From: Shinella granuli | GTDB taxonomy: Bacteria > Pseudomonadota > Alphaproteobacteria > Rhizobiales > Rhizobiaceae | Direction: 5' to 3' | DNA length: 64,000 bases | NCBI RefSeq assembly: GCF_004341885.1 | Contig: NZ_SLVX01000006.1 | Span: forward strand, 1-64,000 | The notes under the pieces: model-generated | What the model saw: the letters and a program-made list of their open reading frames with translations, nothing else | Database searches by the model: none | Told to the model about the DNA's origin: nothing | Translations under genes and position numbers: made by a program | In this document: in pieces, positions 7,511 to 15,163 of the stretch | Position numbering within the stretch: the first letter of the stretch is position 1 | Layout: every line of letters starts with the position of its first letter

Positions 7511-8200
7511 TCAGCCGGCGCCGGTGAGGCGCTTCGTCCAGTCCTCGACCCGGTTGCTCTCCAGCCGTCGGGCGGCATGGGCGCGCCAGCCGTCGGCAAG
7601 GCGCCCGAGCGCGGCGATGCCGGCCAGTTCCGCACGGTTGAGCGGATCGATGTAGAAGGCGCGCCAGATGCGTGCCAGCGTCCATTCCGGCGCGCGGCGC
7701 TCGCGCAGGACGAGGCGGTCGGCGGGCGAGACGGTGCCGGGCGTGAGCACCCGGTAGTACCAGCCGGTCCGCCCGCTCGATTGCACCAGGCGCGCCATCT
7801 CCGTCCGGCCGAAGCGCTCGTTCAGCTTCCAGCAGGGCTGGCGTCCCTGGCTAACCTCGATGACCGCGGTGCCGAGCTGGAAGACGTCGCCGATCGCCAC
7901 CATGCGCTCCGTCAGCCCGGCCGTCGAGAGGTTCTCGCCGAAGGCGCCGGGGCCGGCAAGAAGCGGATGCGGCCCCAGATCGCGGGCCCAGTCGGCATAG
8001 TGCTCGAAGGGATAGTGGTGCACGGCCTTTTCCGGCCCGCCATGCCGCATCGTATCGCCCTGCCTGTCGCCGGCAAAACCGGTTTCTGAGAGATGGAGCG
8101 CATGGTGGACCGGCGCCTTCACGATGCCGCTCGGCACGCCGTGCGCGCCGAGCGGCGCGACGGCGCCGATGCGCAGGCTGAGCAGTGTGACCTCCGTCAT
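7511..8200 (-). CDS. MOSC domain protein, YiiM-like
   Basis: 229-residue protein with an N-terminal to central MOSC domain and a C-terminal three-helix segment, the arrangement of YiiM. Marker residues are GFAGDRQGDTMRHGGPEKAVHHYP, the GPGAFGENL loop, GDVFQLGTAVIEVSQGR and the Cys in GRQPCWKLNERFG. MOSC proteins bind molybdenum cofactor or carry sulfur; YiiM reduces N-hydroxylated substrates. The start at 8198..8200 (MTEVTLL) overlaps the redoxin TGA by four bases, so the two form an operon. No molybdopterin synthesis genes are near. Confidence 0.88.
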   Translation of the reverse strand: MTEVTLLSLRIGAVAPLGAHGVPSGIVKAPVHHALHLSETGFAGDRQGDTMRHGGPEKAVHHYPFEHYADWARDLGPHPLLAGPGAFGENLSTAGLTERMVAIGDVFQLGTAVIEVSQGRQPCWKLNERFGRTEMARLVQSSGRTGWYYRVLTPGTVSPADRLVLRERRAPEWTLARIWRAFYIDPLNRAELAGIAALGRLADGWRAHAARRLESNRVEDWTKRLTGAG

Positions 8201-8736
8201 GGTTCGACGACCGGAGGCATCGGTGCCGCGCAGCGGCCGTCGGCGCAGGCGCCGTCCCCGGCCGTGGCGGAAAGCGCCATGGCGATCCGCGCCCCGACGG
8301 CGATGTCGTCCTCCACGCCGAAGGCCTGGTGCAGGATGGTGCCGTCCCGCCCGATCAGCACGGAGGAGGGCGTTCCGCGCAGCCTGAAGCGCTGCATCGT
8401 CACCGGGATATCCGATCCTTCTTCCGCGAGGTCGACGCCCACGGGGGATTTCAGCCGGTATTCGTGGAGGAATGCCCCGAGGGTGACCGGCGACATGGCC
8501 GCATGGTGCTCGAAGACCGTGTGGATGCCGATGACCTGCAGGTCGGTATGGGCGAAGACGCGCTCGATGCGCTGGACCTGAGGAAGGGCCTGCGCCACGC
8601 AGCCGGGGCAGAGAAGCTGGAAACTGTGCAGGAAGACCGGGCGGCCGCGCAGGCCGGCGAGCGTCAGCGGGACCGGCGTGTTGAACCATTCGCTGACGGC
8701 CAGTTCCGGGGCAAGCGGCGTCTCAGGCGCGGTCAT
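8197..8736 (-). CDS. redoxin/TlpA-like thiol protein
   Basis: 179-residue thioredoxin-fold protein. A CXXC site, CPGC, is at 43-46 after RPVFLHSFQLL; IGIHTVFEHH, the GVDLA strand and the cis-Pro loop RGTPSSVLIGRDG follow the TlpA/AhpC-TSA pattern. Two more cysteines sit near the C-terminus (GACADGRC), unusual for the family. No signal peptide is visible at the chosen ATG (MTAPETPL), so it is probably cytoplasmic. A longer start at 8778 would add an Arg/Pro-rich leader without homology. It is translationally coupled to the MOSC gene, which suggests a joint reductive or peroxide role (inference). Confidence 0.8.
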   Translation of the reverse strand: MTAPETPLAPELAVSEWFNTPVPLTLAGLRGRPVFLHSFQLLCPGCVAQALPQVQRIERVFAHTDLQVIGIHTVFEHHAAMSPVTLGAFLHEYRLKSPVGVDLAEEGSDIPVTMQRFRLRGTPSSVLIGRDGTILHQAFGVEDDIAVGARIAMALSATAGDGACADGRCAAPMPPVVEP

Positions 8737-8814
8737 CGTCGCCTCCCTGCCGGCAGGCCTCGGCCGGGCCCGTTGCATCGCGGGGGCCAGTGGGGGTAAA
8801 TCTCGGCACGTTCT

Positions 8815-8836
8815 TTCCTTTCATTTGCCTGGAGGG
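8815..8836 (-). repeat. 22-bp direct repeat, first copy
   Basis: Differs from 9607..9628 by one base; on the plus strand both read TTCCTTTC, then A or G, then TTTGCCTGGAGGG. The second copy provides the upstream ribosome-binding region of the periplasmic protein gene. This copy lies 79 bases upstream of the redoxin start. Here the variable base creates an ATG beginning a 33-codon frame (ending at 8723) that overlaps the redoxin start; I cannot tell whether that frame is used. Confidence 0.6.
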
Positions 8837-8882
8837 GAGGAATGGCCGGTCCGGCAATGGCAGTTGCCGGACCGGCGCCGGA

Positions 8883-9599
8883 TCATTCGGCCGGCACGAC
8901 CTTACCGGGCAGGCTGAGATCGCCCGAGGCGACCTTGAACACGTTGCTGACGCACAGCAGCGGCGCATGCAGGTTGCCGTTGACCTTCAGCCCTGCCGTC
9001 ACGCCGTCGAAGGCGGCGCCCTTAATGCCGCCGATCAGCGACAGGGGAATGGCGACGTCCACCGTGTCGCCCTTGAAGCTGGTCGGGTATTGCGGGCTGT
9101 CGATGAGGAGCGGCACGCCGGGCCAGGTCTCCGGCACCTTCGGCGTGGTGCCTTCCGGGATGTCGATGACCTTGAGCCCGCCGCCGCAGGCCTTGTCCTC
9201 GGCCAGCACCACCCAGTGCGGATGCCAGACATGGCGGTTCTTGCCGCCCTTGACCGCATCGTCGAAATCCGGATGGAAGGTGACGGCCAGCGCGACGATG
9301 CCCTGGCCCGCGTCGAAGCCGATCGCGCCGCTGTCGAGGCTCGTCGGCCAGACATAGGCATAGACGCTGGAGCCTTCGAACCTGCCCGTCGCGTCGGGCT
9401 TGTCCTTACCGGCCTCGCCGCGCACGCGGGTGGTGAAGATCGCGCTGTCGCCCCGTGTGACGATCGTCGTCTCGATGATGTCGAAGGCGGCCTCTACCGC
9501 TTCCGCAGGCTCCGCCTTGATGGAATGGGCCGAGGCTGTCGTCAGCCAGAACAGGGCCGTTCCGGCGGCGAGCGCGCCGGTTGCAAATCTGCCGAGCAT
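8883..9599 (-). CDS. conserved periplasmic protein of unknown function
   Basis: 238 residues with a clear Sec signal (MLGRFATGALAAGTALFWLTT, cleavage after ASA near residue 25). The mature part is beta-rich and contains HPDFDDAVKGGKNRHVWHPHWVVL, a His/Asp-rich stretch that could bind metal, plus two cysteines (ACGGG and LLCVSN). I do not recognise the family. The start MLGRF at 9597..9599 follows AAAGGAAGA; a longer reading frame to 9776 only extends antisense to the MarR gene. It lies 34 bases downstream of the MarR gene in the same direction, so it is probably co-transcribed with that regulator and its likely target. Confidence 0.75.
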   Translation of the reverse strand: MLGRFATGALAAGTALFWLTTASAHSIKAEPAEAVEAAFDIIETTIVTRGDSAIFTTRVRGEAGKDKPDATGRFEGSSVYAYVWPTSLDSGAIGFDAGQGIVALAVTFHPDFDDAVKGGKNRHVWHPHWVVLAEDKACGGGLKVIDIPEGTTPKVPETWPGVPLLIDSPQYPTSFKGDTVDVAIPLSLIGGIKGAAFDGVTAGLKVNGNLHAPLLCVSNVFKVASGDLSLPGKVVPAE

Positions 9600-9606
9600 G
9601 ATGGTC

Positions 9607-9628
9607 TTCCTTTCGTTTGCCTGGAGGG
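9607..9628 (-). repeat. 22-bp direct repeat, second copy
   Basis: Partner of 8815..8836 with one mismatch. It spans the leader and Shine-Dalgarno region (AAAGGAAGA on the minus strand) of the periplasmic protein gene starting at 9599. Confidence 0.6.
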
Positions 9629-9633
9629 TGGAA

Positions 9634-10281
9634 CTATCCCGCTTGGAATGCATCCCAGGTGGCAGCCCGGGATGCGGGATCGGCTTCATCGTGGTCGCGG
9701 CAATCGACGCGCAGGTCTCGCTGGCCGAAGGCGGCATCGACGAAATGGCAATGATGGGGGCGCGCGGCATCCGCATGCGCGAAGGGGGAGAAGTGGCGAC
9801 AGGTCACGCACATGCGCTGGACGGGGATCGCCTCCGCCACCTGCAGGCGGCGGATCATCTTGACCAGCGTGAGGAGCAGGTCCTCCTGCTCGCGGTCATC
9901 GAGCGCGCCGAGGGCCGTGGCGGCAAGGCCGTCGCCGGTGTCCGAGGCCTTGAGGATTGCAAGACCTTCCGCCGTCGGCACCACGCGCACCGCGCGCCGG
10001 TCGCCCGCTTCCGGCCGCTTCTTCAGACAGGCCTTGCGCTCCAGCGCATTGATCGAATCCGTCGCCGTCGGCTGCGAGACGCCGAGATGGGCGGCGATCT
10101 CGCGCACGCCGAGGCCATCCGCCCCGCGCCCTTCCAGCAGTGTCAGGATGGCAAGCTGCGTCGGGTTGAGCCCGCTCGCCTTCGAGCGGTTCCACTCGTC
10201 GATGCGCATGGCCATGCCGATACGGGAAAGGCCTTCGCGAAGGCGCTCGGTGATCGCATGGGGGTTCCTGGGCGTTTCCAT
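9634..10281 (-). CDS. MarR family regulator with C-terminal cysteine tail
   Basis: 215 residues. Residues about 10-150 form a normal MarR winged helix (LNPTQLAILTLL, VREIAAHLGVSQPTATDSINALERKACL, RPEAGDRRAVRVVPT). Residues 151-215 are an extra tail with four cysteines at 158, 161, 178 and 194 and many histidines (CVTCRHFSPF, ARPHHCHF, RVDCRDHDEAD). MarR proteins usually end near 150, so the tail looks like a metal or Fe-S sensor module. A near-perfect operator lies directly upstream (10290..10308). Downstream is the periplasmic protein gene. Only 8 bases separate operator and ATG and no Shine-Dalgarno is evident, so the transcript may be almost leaderless. Confidence 0.85.
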   Translation of the reverse strand: METPRNPHAITERLREGLSRIGMAMRIDEWNRSKASGLNPTQLAILTLLEGRGADGLGVREIAAHLGVSQPTATDSINALERKACLKKRPEAGDRRAVRVVPTAEGLAILKASDTGDGLAATALGALDDREQEDLLLTLVKMIRRLQVAEAIPVQRMCVTCRHFSPFAHADAARPHHCHFVDAAFGQRDLRVDCRDHDEADPASRAATWDAFQAG

Positions 10282-10289
10282 GCGGAGAT

Positions 10290-10308
10290 TATATAGGAGT
10301 CCTATATA
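10290..10308. promoter_or_regulatory. MarR operator, 9-bp inverted repeat
   Basis: TATATAGGA and TCCTATATA flank a single G. Arms are perfect and the site is 8 bases upstream of the MarR start codon on the minus strand. The A/T-rich arms could also hold the -10 region. Size and symmetry suit a MarR dimer, so autorepression is expected. Confidence 0.75.
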
Positions 10309-10333
10309 TATTCAAGGGTGCAGGGAAGATCGA

Positions 10334-10416
10334 GCCGCCCGGGGACGGGCGGCGGCCTGACACAGGAATGAGGGAAGGGGCTGCCGCGGGACGGCGCCGG
10401 GCGGTTCCCCGCCCGG
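10334..10416. terminator. two GC-rich hairpins between MarR and barrel genes
   Basis: GCCGCCCG/CGGGCGGC with a GGGA loop (10334..10353), and CCGGGCGG/CCGCCCGG with a TTCC loop (10397..10416). Both lie downstream of the beta-barrel gene on the minus strand. Neither has a T-run, so factor-assisted termination or mRNA 3' end protection is more likely than classical intrinsic termination. Confidence 0.45.
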
Positions 10417-10467
10417 AGCATTGCGTTTCGAGCCTTGCGCCGCGGCGGGCGCGGCGCCTGGATGGCG

Positions 10468-11862
10468 TCAGAATGACGCCTTCAACTGGCCGCCGATGTT
10501 CCAGTCCGGCTTGTCGTTTTCGCGGAAGGTCGCGGAAACCGCGGTGTCGAGCTGCCAGCGTTCGTCGAACTTCCAGCCGACGCGCCCGCCGAGCGTCGCG
10601 AAGTTCTGGTCGTCTGCCTTGCCCCTGGCATCGCCCACCCAGTCGACCGAGGCCTTTGCGCCATCCTTGCCGGCGAAGGTGCGGCCGACCGCGCCGAGGA
10701 TCGTGTAGTCCAGCTTTTCGTCCAGCCTGCGGCTCCAGGCGAATTCTGCGCTCACCGTGTCCGAGGCCGAACGGCCGCCCTTGATATGGCCTGCGAAGAG
10801 GTTCTTGCCGGACGCGTCCTCGTCATAGCCGTCGAGGTCGAGCCAGGCGCGGGTGAAGCGGGTGGAGAGCGCGAATTCGTTCGCCGCGTCCGGCGCATAG
10901 ATCACGCCGGCCCGGCCATAGGCGCTGAACAGCGAGCCGGAGGCGTTGCCGCTGGCAAGGACGATCGAATCGAGGTTCTGGTAGCTGCGCGAGAACGAGG
11001 CCGAGATGTCGGGCGATCCCCAGGCGCCGACTTCGCCGAAGGCGCGCCAGGTGGCCGGCGCGCTCGTATAGCGCACCGCGCCGGCGAAAAGGCCAAGCGT
11101 GTCGAGCGCGACATCGGTGCGGTTCGCATGAACCACGGCCGCGCCGCCGAGAACGCTGACGCCGCTGCCGGCCTCCCAGCGTCCGTTGAAGCCGGCCGCC
11201 GCATCGGAGCTCGCGAAGGCGGCGACATAGCTGCCCTCGTCGAACCGGCTCTGCTGGCCGAGCAGGTTCTGCGCGGTGTCCATGAGGTCGAGCGCGATGG
11301 ACTGCCGCTGGCGGGCGATCTGGTCGAGCGAGGCGACCACCGAGGCCGTGGTGGTGTAGCCGATGCGGGCGAAATCGATGGAATCGATCGCCAGCGTGGA
11401 TTCGAAGCCGTTCTCGTCGAGCGGCCCGGCCGCGCCGAGGATCACGGCGAGGTCGAGCGTCTCCGAGCCCGAAACGCCCACCCTGTCGGAAATGGCGACA
11501 TCGTCCTGCAGCGGGCCCTTGATCTCGTATTGCAGGATCTGCTTGCCGTCCTGCACGGTGCGCAGCGAGGCGGTCTGGCCGTCCTCGGTCGTGGCGAAGC
11601 CGCGATAGTCCACGGCATAGACCGTGTGCCCGCCCGGCTGGGTGACGGGTACGGAGAGCCTGCAGGTGGTGGTCGCGCGCCTCTTGCCCGATGCGCCGCC
11701 CGCCATCGCGGAAAAATCGTCGAAGAGAATGCTCGTCGCATTGCCGTCGGGCGAATGCGTTGCGGAGAACGTTCCGTCCGCACAGCCGTTCGCCGCATGG
11801 GCAAGCCCTGGAAGCGGGACCGAGGCGGCGGCGAGGAGGGCGAGGCGGATCGGAAGACGCAT
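10468..11862 (-). CDS. DUF4360-like domain fused to outer-membrane beta-barrel
   Basis: 464 residues. Signal peptide about 1-23 (cleavage after AHA). Residues about 24-175 resemble the neighbouring DUF4360 protein: both have GC-[AP]-x-G/N-S/T-x-SATxSPDGxAxSxLFD and VPVxxPxGxxVxxVDYRGF. Residues about 215-464 alternate polar and hydrophobic strands and end in Phe (GGQLKASF), the signature of an autotransporter-type beta-barrel inserted by the Bam machinery. DUF4360 proteins are normally short secreted proteins, so the fusion is notable. No passenger protease site or adhesin repeat is evident. It lies downstream of its paralogue, separated by a hairpin. Confidence 0.75.
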   Translation of the reverse strand: MRLPIRLALLAAASVPLPGLAHAANGCADGTFSATHSPDGNATSILFDDFSAMAGGASGKRRATTTCRLSVPVTQPGGHTVYAVDYRGFATTEDGQTASLRTVQDGKQILQYEIKGPLQDDVAISDRVGVSGSETLDLAVILGAAGPLDENGFESTLAIDSIDFARIGYTTTASVVASLDQIARQRQSIALDLMDTAQNLLGQQSRFDEGSYVAAFASSDAAAGFNGRWEAGSGVSVLGGAAVVHANRTDVALDTLGLFAGAVRYTSAPATWRAFGEVGAWGSPDISASFSRSYQNLDSIVLASGNASGSLFSAYGRAGVIYAPDAANEFALSTRFTRAWLDLDGYDEDASGKNLFAGHIKGGRSASDTVSAEFAWSRRLDEKLDYTILGAVGRTFAGKDGAKASVDWVGDARGKADDQNFATLGGRVGWKFDERWQLDTAVSATFRENDKPDWNIGGQLKASF

Positions 11863-11883
11863 ACGAAAATTCCCTGATGGAGG

Positions 11884-11907
11884 CCGGGCGGCGAGGGCGC
11901 CGCCCGG
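11884..11907. terminator. hairpin between DUF4360 paralogues
   Basis: CCGGGCGGC and GCCGCCCGG arms (9 bp) around GAGGGC. It lies between the DUF4360 gene and the barrel gene on the minus strand, without a T-run. It could attenuate read-through or protect the upstream mRNA. Confidence 0.4.
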
Positions 11908-11963
11908 TTCATGAAGGTGAAGGATAGGGCGTTTTCCCCTTCAGGAAACGCGCCACGCCGGAT

Positions 11964-12554
11964 TTAGCGGCACGTACGCCACTGCAGGCGATAGATGATC
12001 GCGGCCTTCACGTCCTGCGTATCGACCGTCGCCATGGCTTCCTGGCCGCGCGTGGTGTTGACGCGGATGCTGGAATTGGTGCGCAGGTTGATGTCCTCGC
12101 CGCAGGCCGACCAGATCAGCGATTCCGCCGTCAGCTTGTTGGAGATCAGGTAGTCCTTCTCCTGCGGGCCGGTAAAGGTCTGGCGGAACGCCGGGCCGCG
12201 CGTGCCGGCGAAGAAATATTCGACGTTGAACTGCGAGCGGGCGCCGCGCGGCAGCTGGTTGAAGCCGCGATAGTCGATGGCGAGCACCGAGACGCTGCGG
12301 CCCTGCGGCACATGGACCGGGATCGCGACGTTGCAGGTCTTGCGGTCGAAGGACTTTCCGGTCTCGCCGCCGGCTTCCACGACATATTCGTCGAACAGCA
12401 GGCTGAGCGCCTTGCCGTCGGGGCTCAGCGTCGCCGAGACGCTGTTGGCCGGGCAGCCGCTGCCGCCGTAGCCGGGCTTGCCGAGCGAAATGTCGTCTGC
12501 CTGGGCAGCCGTGGCGAGAAGGAGGGATGCAAGCAGGATACCAGCGGTTTTCAT
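11964..12554 (-). CDS. DUF4360 family secreted protein
   Basis: 196 residues with signal peptide 1-19 (MKTAGILLASLLLATAAQA). The mature domain carries the DUF4360 pattern: GGSGCPANSVSATLSPDG, LSLLFDEYVVEAGG, a Cys in DRKTCNVAIPVHVP, VLAIDYRGF and two late cysteines (SACGEDI and the C-terminal WRTCR), suggesting disulfides in the periplasm or outside the cell. Function unknown. It is the paralogue of the N-terminal part of the beta-barrel protein encoded next to it in the same direction, a likely tandem duplication with barrel capture or loss. Confidence 0.82.
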   Translation of the reverse strand: MKTAGILLASLLLATAAQADDISLGKPGYGGSGCPANSVSATLSPDGKALSLLFDEYVVEAGGETGKSFDRKTCNVAIPVHVPQGRSVSVLAIDYRGFNQLPRGARSQFNVEYFFAGTRGPAFRQTFTGPQEKDYLISNKLTAESLIWSACGEDINLRTNSSIRVNTTRGQEAMATVDTQDVKAAIIYRLQWRTCR

Positions 12555-12777
12555 GGGATTTCCTCGATTTCGAACCGAACCTGACGTTCGTTCAAGATAT
12601 GACAGCGGCGACCTGAACCGTCCCTGAGCGATACGTTCATTCTGGAGTCATCCGGCTTGTGCCAATCTGTACGCTGCGCAGTTAACAGCGTTTTAAAGAA
12701 AAATGTCCGTAAACGAGCCTTTAAAGGGCAAAACCGTGGCAACCATCCGCCCGGCCGCCGGAGGCGAGGAGAGCCAG

Positions 12778-13032
12778 ATGCGTATTGTCCCCGCCATTCC
12801 AGGAATGTTCGTGATCGCTCTGGCAGGCGCCGTGCTTGCCGGCTGCACCACGGAGCGCGCGGCGGATGTCCGCCCCGGCTATTCCGGCGCGGTCTCGCCG
12901 GCCATGCGCGCGCACCAGCGGCGGCAGGCGATCCGCGCCGAGGAGGGCGGCTACCGGCGGCTCTACCGGCCGCGCGACTGCCGCTACGGCGCGCGCAATT
13001 GCGGCGGCTATGCGACGTTCGACCCGTCCTGA
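12778..13032 (+). CDS. small putative lipoprotein
   Basis: 84 residues from the ATG at 12778, preceded by GAGGAGAG. The signal peptide (MRIVPAIPGMFVIALAGAV) ends in lipobox LAGC, so lipidation at the Cys at about residue 23 is expected. The mature part is short, Arg/Tyr-rich and has a second Cys pair (RDCRYGARNCGGY). An earlier in-frame ATG at 12703 would bury the signal and is less likely. Small rhizobial lipoproteins of this kind have no assigned role. It diverges from the DUF4360 gene and is convergent with the RuBisCO-like gene. Confidence 0.7.
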   Translation: MRIVPAIPGMFVIALAGAVLAGCTTERAADVRPGYSGAVSPAMRAHQRRQAIRAEEGGYRRLYRPRDCRYGARNCGGYATFDPS

Positions 13033-13041
13033 TCCGCAAGG

Positions 13042-14160
13042 TCAGGCATAGACCGCTTCCGCAAGTCGCCGGCAGCCGTCGATAAGGTTCGGCTCCTGCA
13101 GCAGCGCGCCGCCGACGAGATACATGACGTCCTTGCCGTAGACCGCGCGCATCTCCGGCACGCGGGCGAAATTCACGCCGCCGCCCGGCGCCGGGACGCC
13201 CGCCTTCGGCCCGCCCATCTCCACCGCGCAGGCCTCCGCGATCGACCGGCATTCCTCGCGGGTGAAGCCGAAGCGGCCGCCGAAATTCGGAAACACCACG
13301 GCGTCCGCGCCCATCAGCCGGTGCAGCACGCCGTAGAAGGCGCGGTGCGAGAAACCGCAATCCGGCGAAACGACATTCGCGCCGGAAAAGGCGGGATGCG
13401 CGACGATGGGCAGGGAAAAGTCCGGATCGGCGGCCAGCATGCGCGCCACGTCGTAGCCGGCAAGCGCCGGGGCGATCATGACGGCGCCCGCGCCGGCGGC
13501 CTCCGCTTCCTTCGCCCTTTCGAGGATGGCGTCGGCCGGGCCGGTGATGTTGGGCACGAAGCTGGTCCGTCCGCCGCTCTTCGCATTCGCCTCGCCGACG
13601 GCCTCGACGCAGGCCTTCAGCCGCTCGGAGAAGGGCGCGGTCCTCTGGTCGACCAGCCCGTGGTCGTCCTTCACGTAATGCATGCCGCCGAGCGCGAAAT
13701 CATGGGCGAGGCGGGCCAGCGCGGCCGTGGAAAGGCCGACGGGCTTGATCGCCGACATGAGGAGCGGGATATCGCCGATGCCCGCGCGGGCGCGGAGCCC
13801 CGTGATGCCATGACGCGGCCCCTTGCAGAGCGAAAGAATGCCCGGCGAAAGGCCGATGTCCTCGACCTTGAGGCCCGGCTTGATCGAGCTGTTGCCGAAG
13901 ACGATGTTGAGGAACTGCAGGAAGTCGCCGCCGACATCGTCTTCGGAATAGGAGATCGTCGCGAGAAAGCCCGGTCGACCGTCCGGGGCCTGCTCCAGCG
14001 TTTCCAGCCTGCCGAGGATCTCGTCCTCCACATAGCCCTTCGGCACCACGTCGCGCGGGATCTCGACCGTCTGCTCCAGCGCGATGTCGAGCGCCCGGGC
14101 TTTGGCCTCCGCCGCATCGGCCGCGCGGACGAAATAGCGGACGGTGAAGCGCGGCGCCAT
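13042..14160 (-). CDS. RuBisCO-like protein (form IV)
   Basis: 372 residues with the RuBisCO large-subunit fold: an N-terminal domain (about 1-125) and an alpha/beta barrel. Lys139 in SAIKPVGLS matches the catalytic Lys175 region. The metal-ligand motif is KDDH (164-167) instead of KDDE. His255 (VAHPAFSG) and the phosphate loop APGGGV (324-329) are kept. The loop-6 Lys is absent (PNFGGRFGFT, 291-300), so it should not fix CO2. In Rhodospirillum rubrum an RLP isomerises 5-methylthioribulose-1-phosphate. With mtnK and mtnA upstream in the same operon, a similar methylthio-sugar phosphate isomerase is the best guess. The start overlaps the transketolase stop by one base. Confidence 0.88.
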   Translation of the reverse strand: MAPRFTVRYFVRAADAAEAKARALDIALEQTVEIPRDVVPKGYVEDEILGRLETLEQAPDGRPGFLATISYSEDDVGGDFLQFLNIVFGNSSIKPGLKVEDIGLSPGILSLCKGPRHGITGLRARAGIGDIPLLMSAIKPVGLSTAALARLAHDFALGGMHYVKDDHGLVDQRTAPFSERLKACVEAVGEANAKSGGRTSFVPNITGPADAILERAKEAEAAGAGAVMIAPALAGYDVARMLAADPDFSLPIVAHPAFSGANVVSPDCGFSHRAFYGVLHRLMGADAVVFPNFGGRFGFTREECRSIAEACAVEMGGPKAGVPAPGGGVNFARVPEMRAVYGKDVMYLVGGALLQEPNLIDGCRRLAEAVYA

Positions 14161-15161
14161 CAGAGCGCCTCGGCCTTCTGGGCCGAATGCACGTGATCGA
14201 GGCGCACCTCCGCCAGTTCCTCCTCGCCGATACCAAGCGTCTTGCCGAGCAGCGCCTCGATGGCGGTGACGAGCGCCCCGGCGTCGAGCCCGTATTTCTT
14301 CATGAGATAGGGTTTCGACGCGCCGTGCGCGAAGGTGTCGTCGAGGCCGAGGCGCCTGAGGCGGATGCCCAGCCCCTCCTCGGCGAGGATTTCCGCCACC
14401 AGCGAGCCGAGGCCGCCGACGATCGTGTGGTTCTCCAGCGTCACGATGCCCTTTTTGCCGCGGGCGGCCTGCAGGAGGCCGTCCCGGTCGAAGGGTTTCA
14501 GCGTCGAGGCGTGCAGGTGGTGGACGTAAACGCCGCGCGTCTTCAGCGGCTGGATCGCACGCAAGGCCTCCTCCGTGCAGACGCCCGAGGAGACGACGAG
14601 AATGTCGTCGCCCTCCGAAAGCGTGCGCAGCCGGTTGAATTCGAAGGGCGTCGAGAAGAGGCGGGGCACCTCGCCGCGCAGGACGCGCACATAGACCGGC
14701 CCGTCGATGCTGTCGGCGACGTCGAGCACGGTCTCGACTTCCGTCGCGTCCCCCGTCTCGAGGATCGTCATGTTCGGCACGGCACGCAGCACGGCGATGT
14801 CCTCGATCGCCTGGTGCGTGATGCCGCCGGGCGTGGTGATGCCGGGCAGGAAGCCCATCAGCCGCACCTTGCGGTTGGAATAGGCGATGGAATTGATGAG
14901 CTGGTCATAGGGCCGGCGATAGAGGAAGACCGAGAAGGTGTGCAGGAACGGCCGGAATCCCTGCATGGCGAGGCCGCCGGCGAAGGAGAGCATGTTCTGC
15001 TCCGCCATGCCGAGCGACAGGAATTGGTCCGGATGCCGGTCGCGGAACCCGTCGACCTCGCAGGACGAGGTGAGGTCGGCGGAAAGGCACAGAACCTCCG
15101 GCCGCGCGCTGGCGAAGGCCTCGAACGCCCTGGCGTAGGGACGGTTGACGATCTCGACCAT
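14160..15161 (-). CDS. transketolase C-terminal subunit
   Basis: 333 residues covering the pyrimidine-binding domain and the C-terminal domain of transketolase. Visible are SLGMAEQNMLSFAGGLAMQGFRPFLHTFSVFLYRRPYDQL (the glutamate of MAEQN activates thiamine diphosphate), GVTH-type GGITHQAIEDIAVLRAVPNM, and the C-terminal EEALRAIQPL and NHTIVGGLGSLVAEIL blocks. It works with the N-terminal subunit encoded two bases upstream. In this operon it is expected to act on a methylthio-pentulose phosphate made by the RuBisCO-like protein, transferring or cleaving its two-carbon end (inference). The similarly split transketolases of apulose catabolism are an alternative reading. Confidence 0.85.
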   Translation of the reverse strand: MVEIVNRPYARAFEAFASARPEVLCLSADLTSSCEVDGFRDRHPDQFLSLGMAEQNMLSFAGGLAMQGFRPFLHTFSVFLYRRPYDQLINSIAYSNRKVRLMGFLPGITTPGGITHQAIEDIAVLRAVPNMTILETGDATEVETVLDVADSIDGPVYVRVLRGEVPRLFSTPFEFNRLRTLSEGDDILVVSSGVCTEEALRAIQPLKTRGVYVHHLHASTLKPFDRDGLLQAARGKKGIVTLENHTIVGGLGSLVAEILAEEGLGIRLRRLGLDDTFAHGASKPYLMKKYGLDAGALVTAIEALLGKTLGIGEEELAEVRLDHVHSAQKAEAL

Positions 15162-15163
15162 GG

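Noticed and set aside
13042-14160. a functional CO2-fixing RuBisCO
   Set aside because: Loop-6 Lys is missing and the metal-ligand Glu is replaced; no small subunit, phosphoribulokinase or cbb genes are near.
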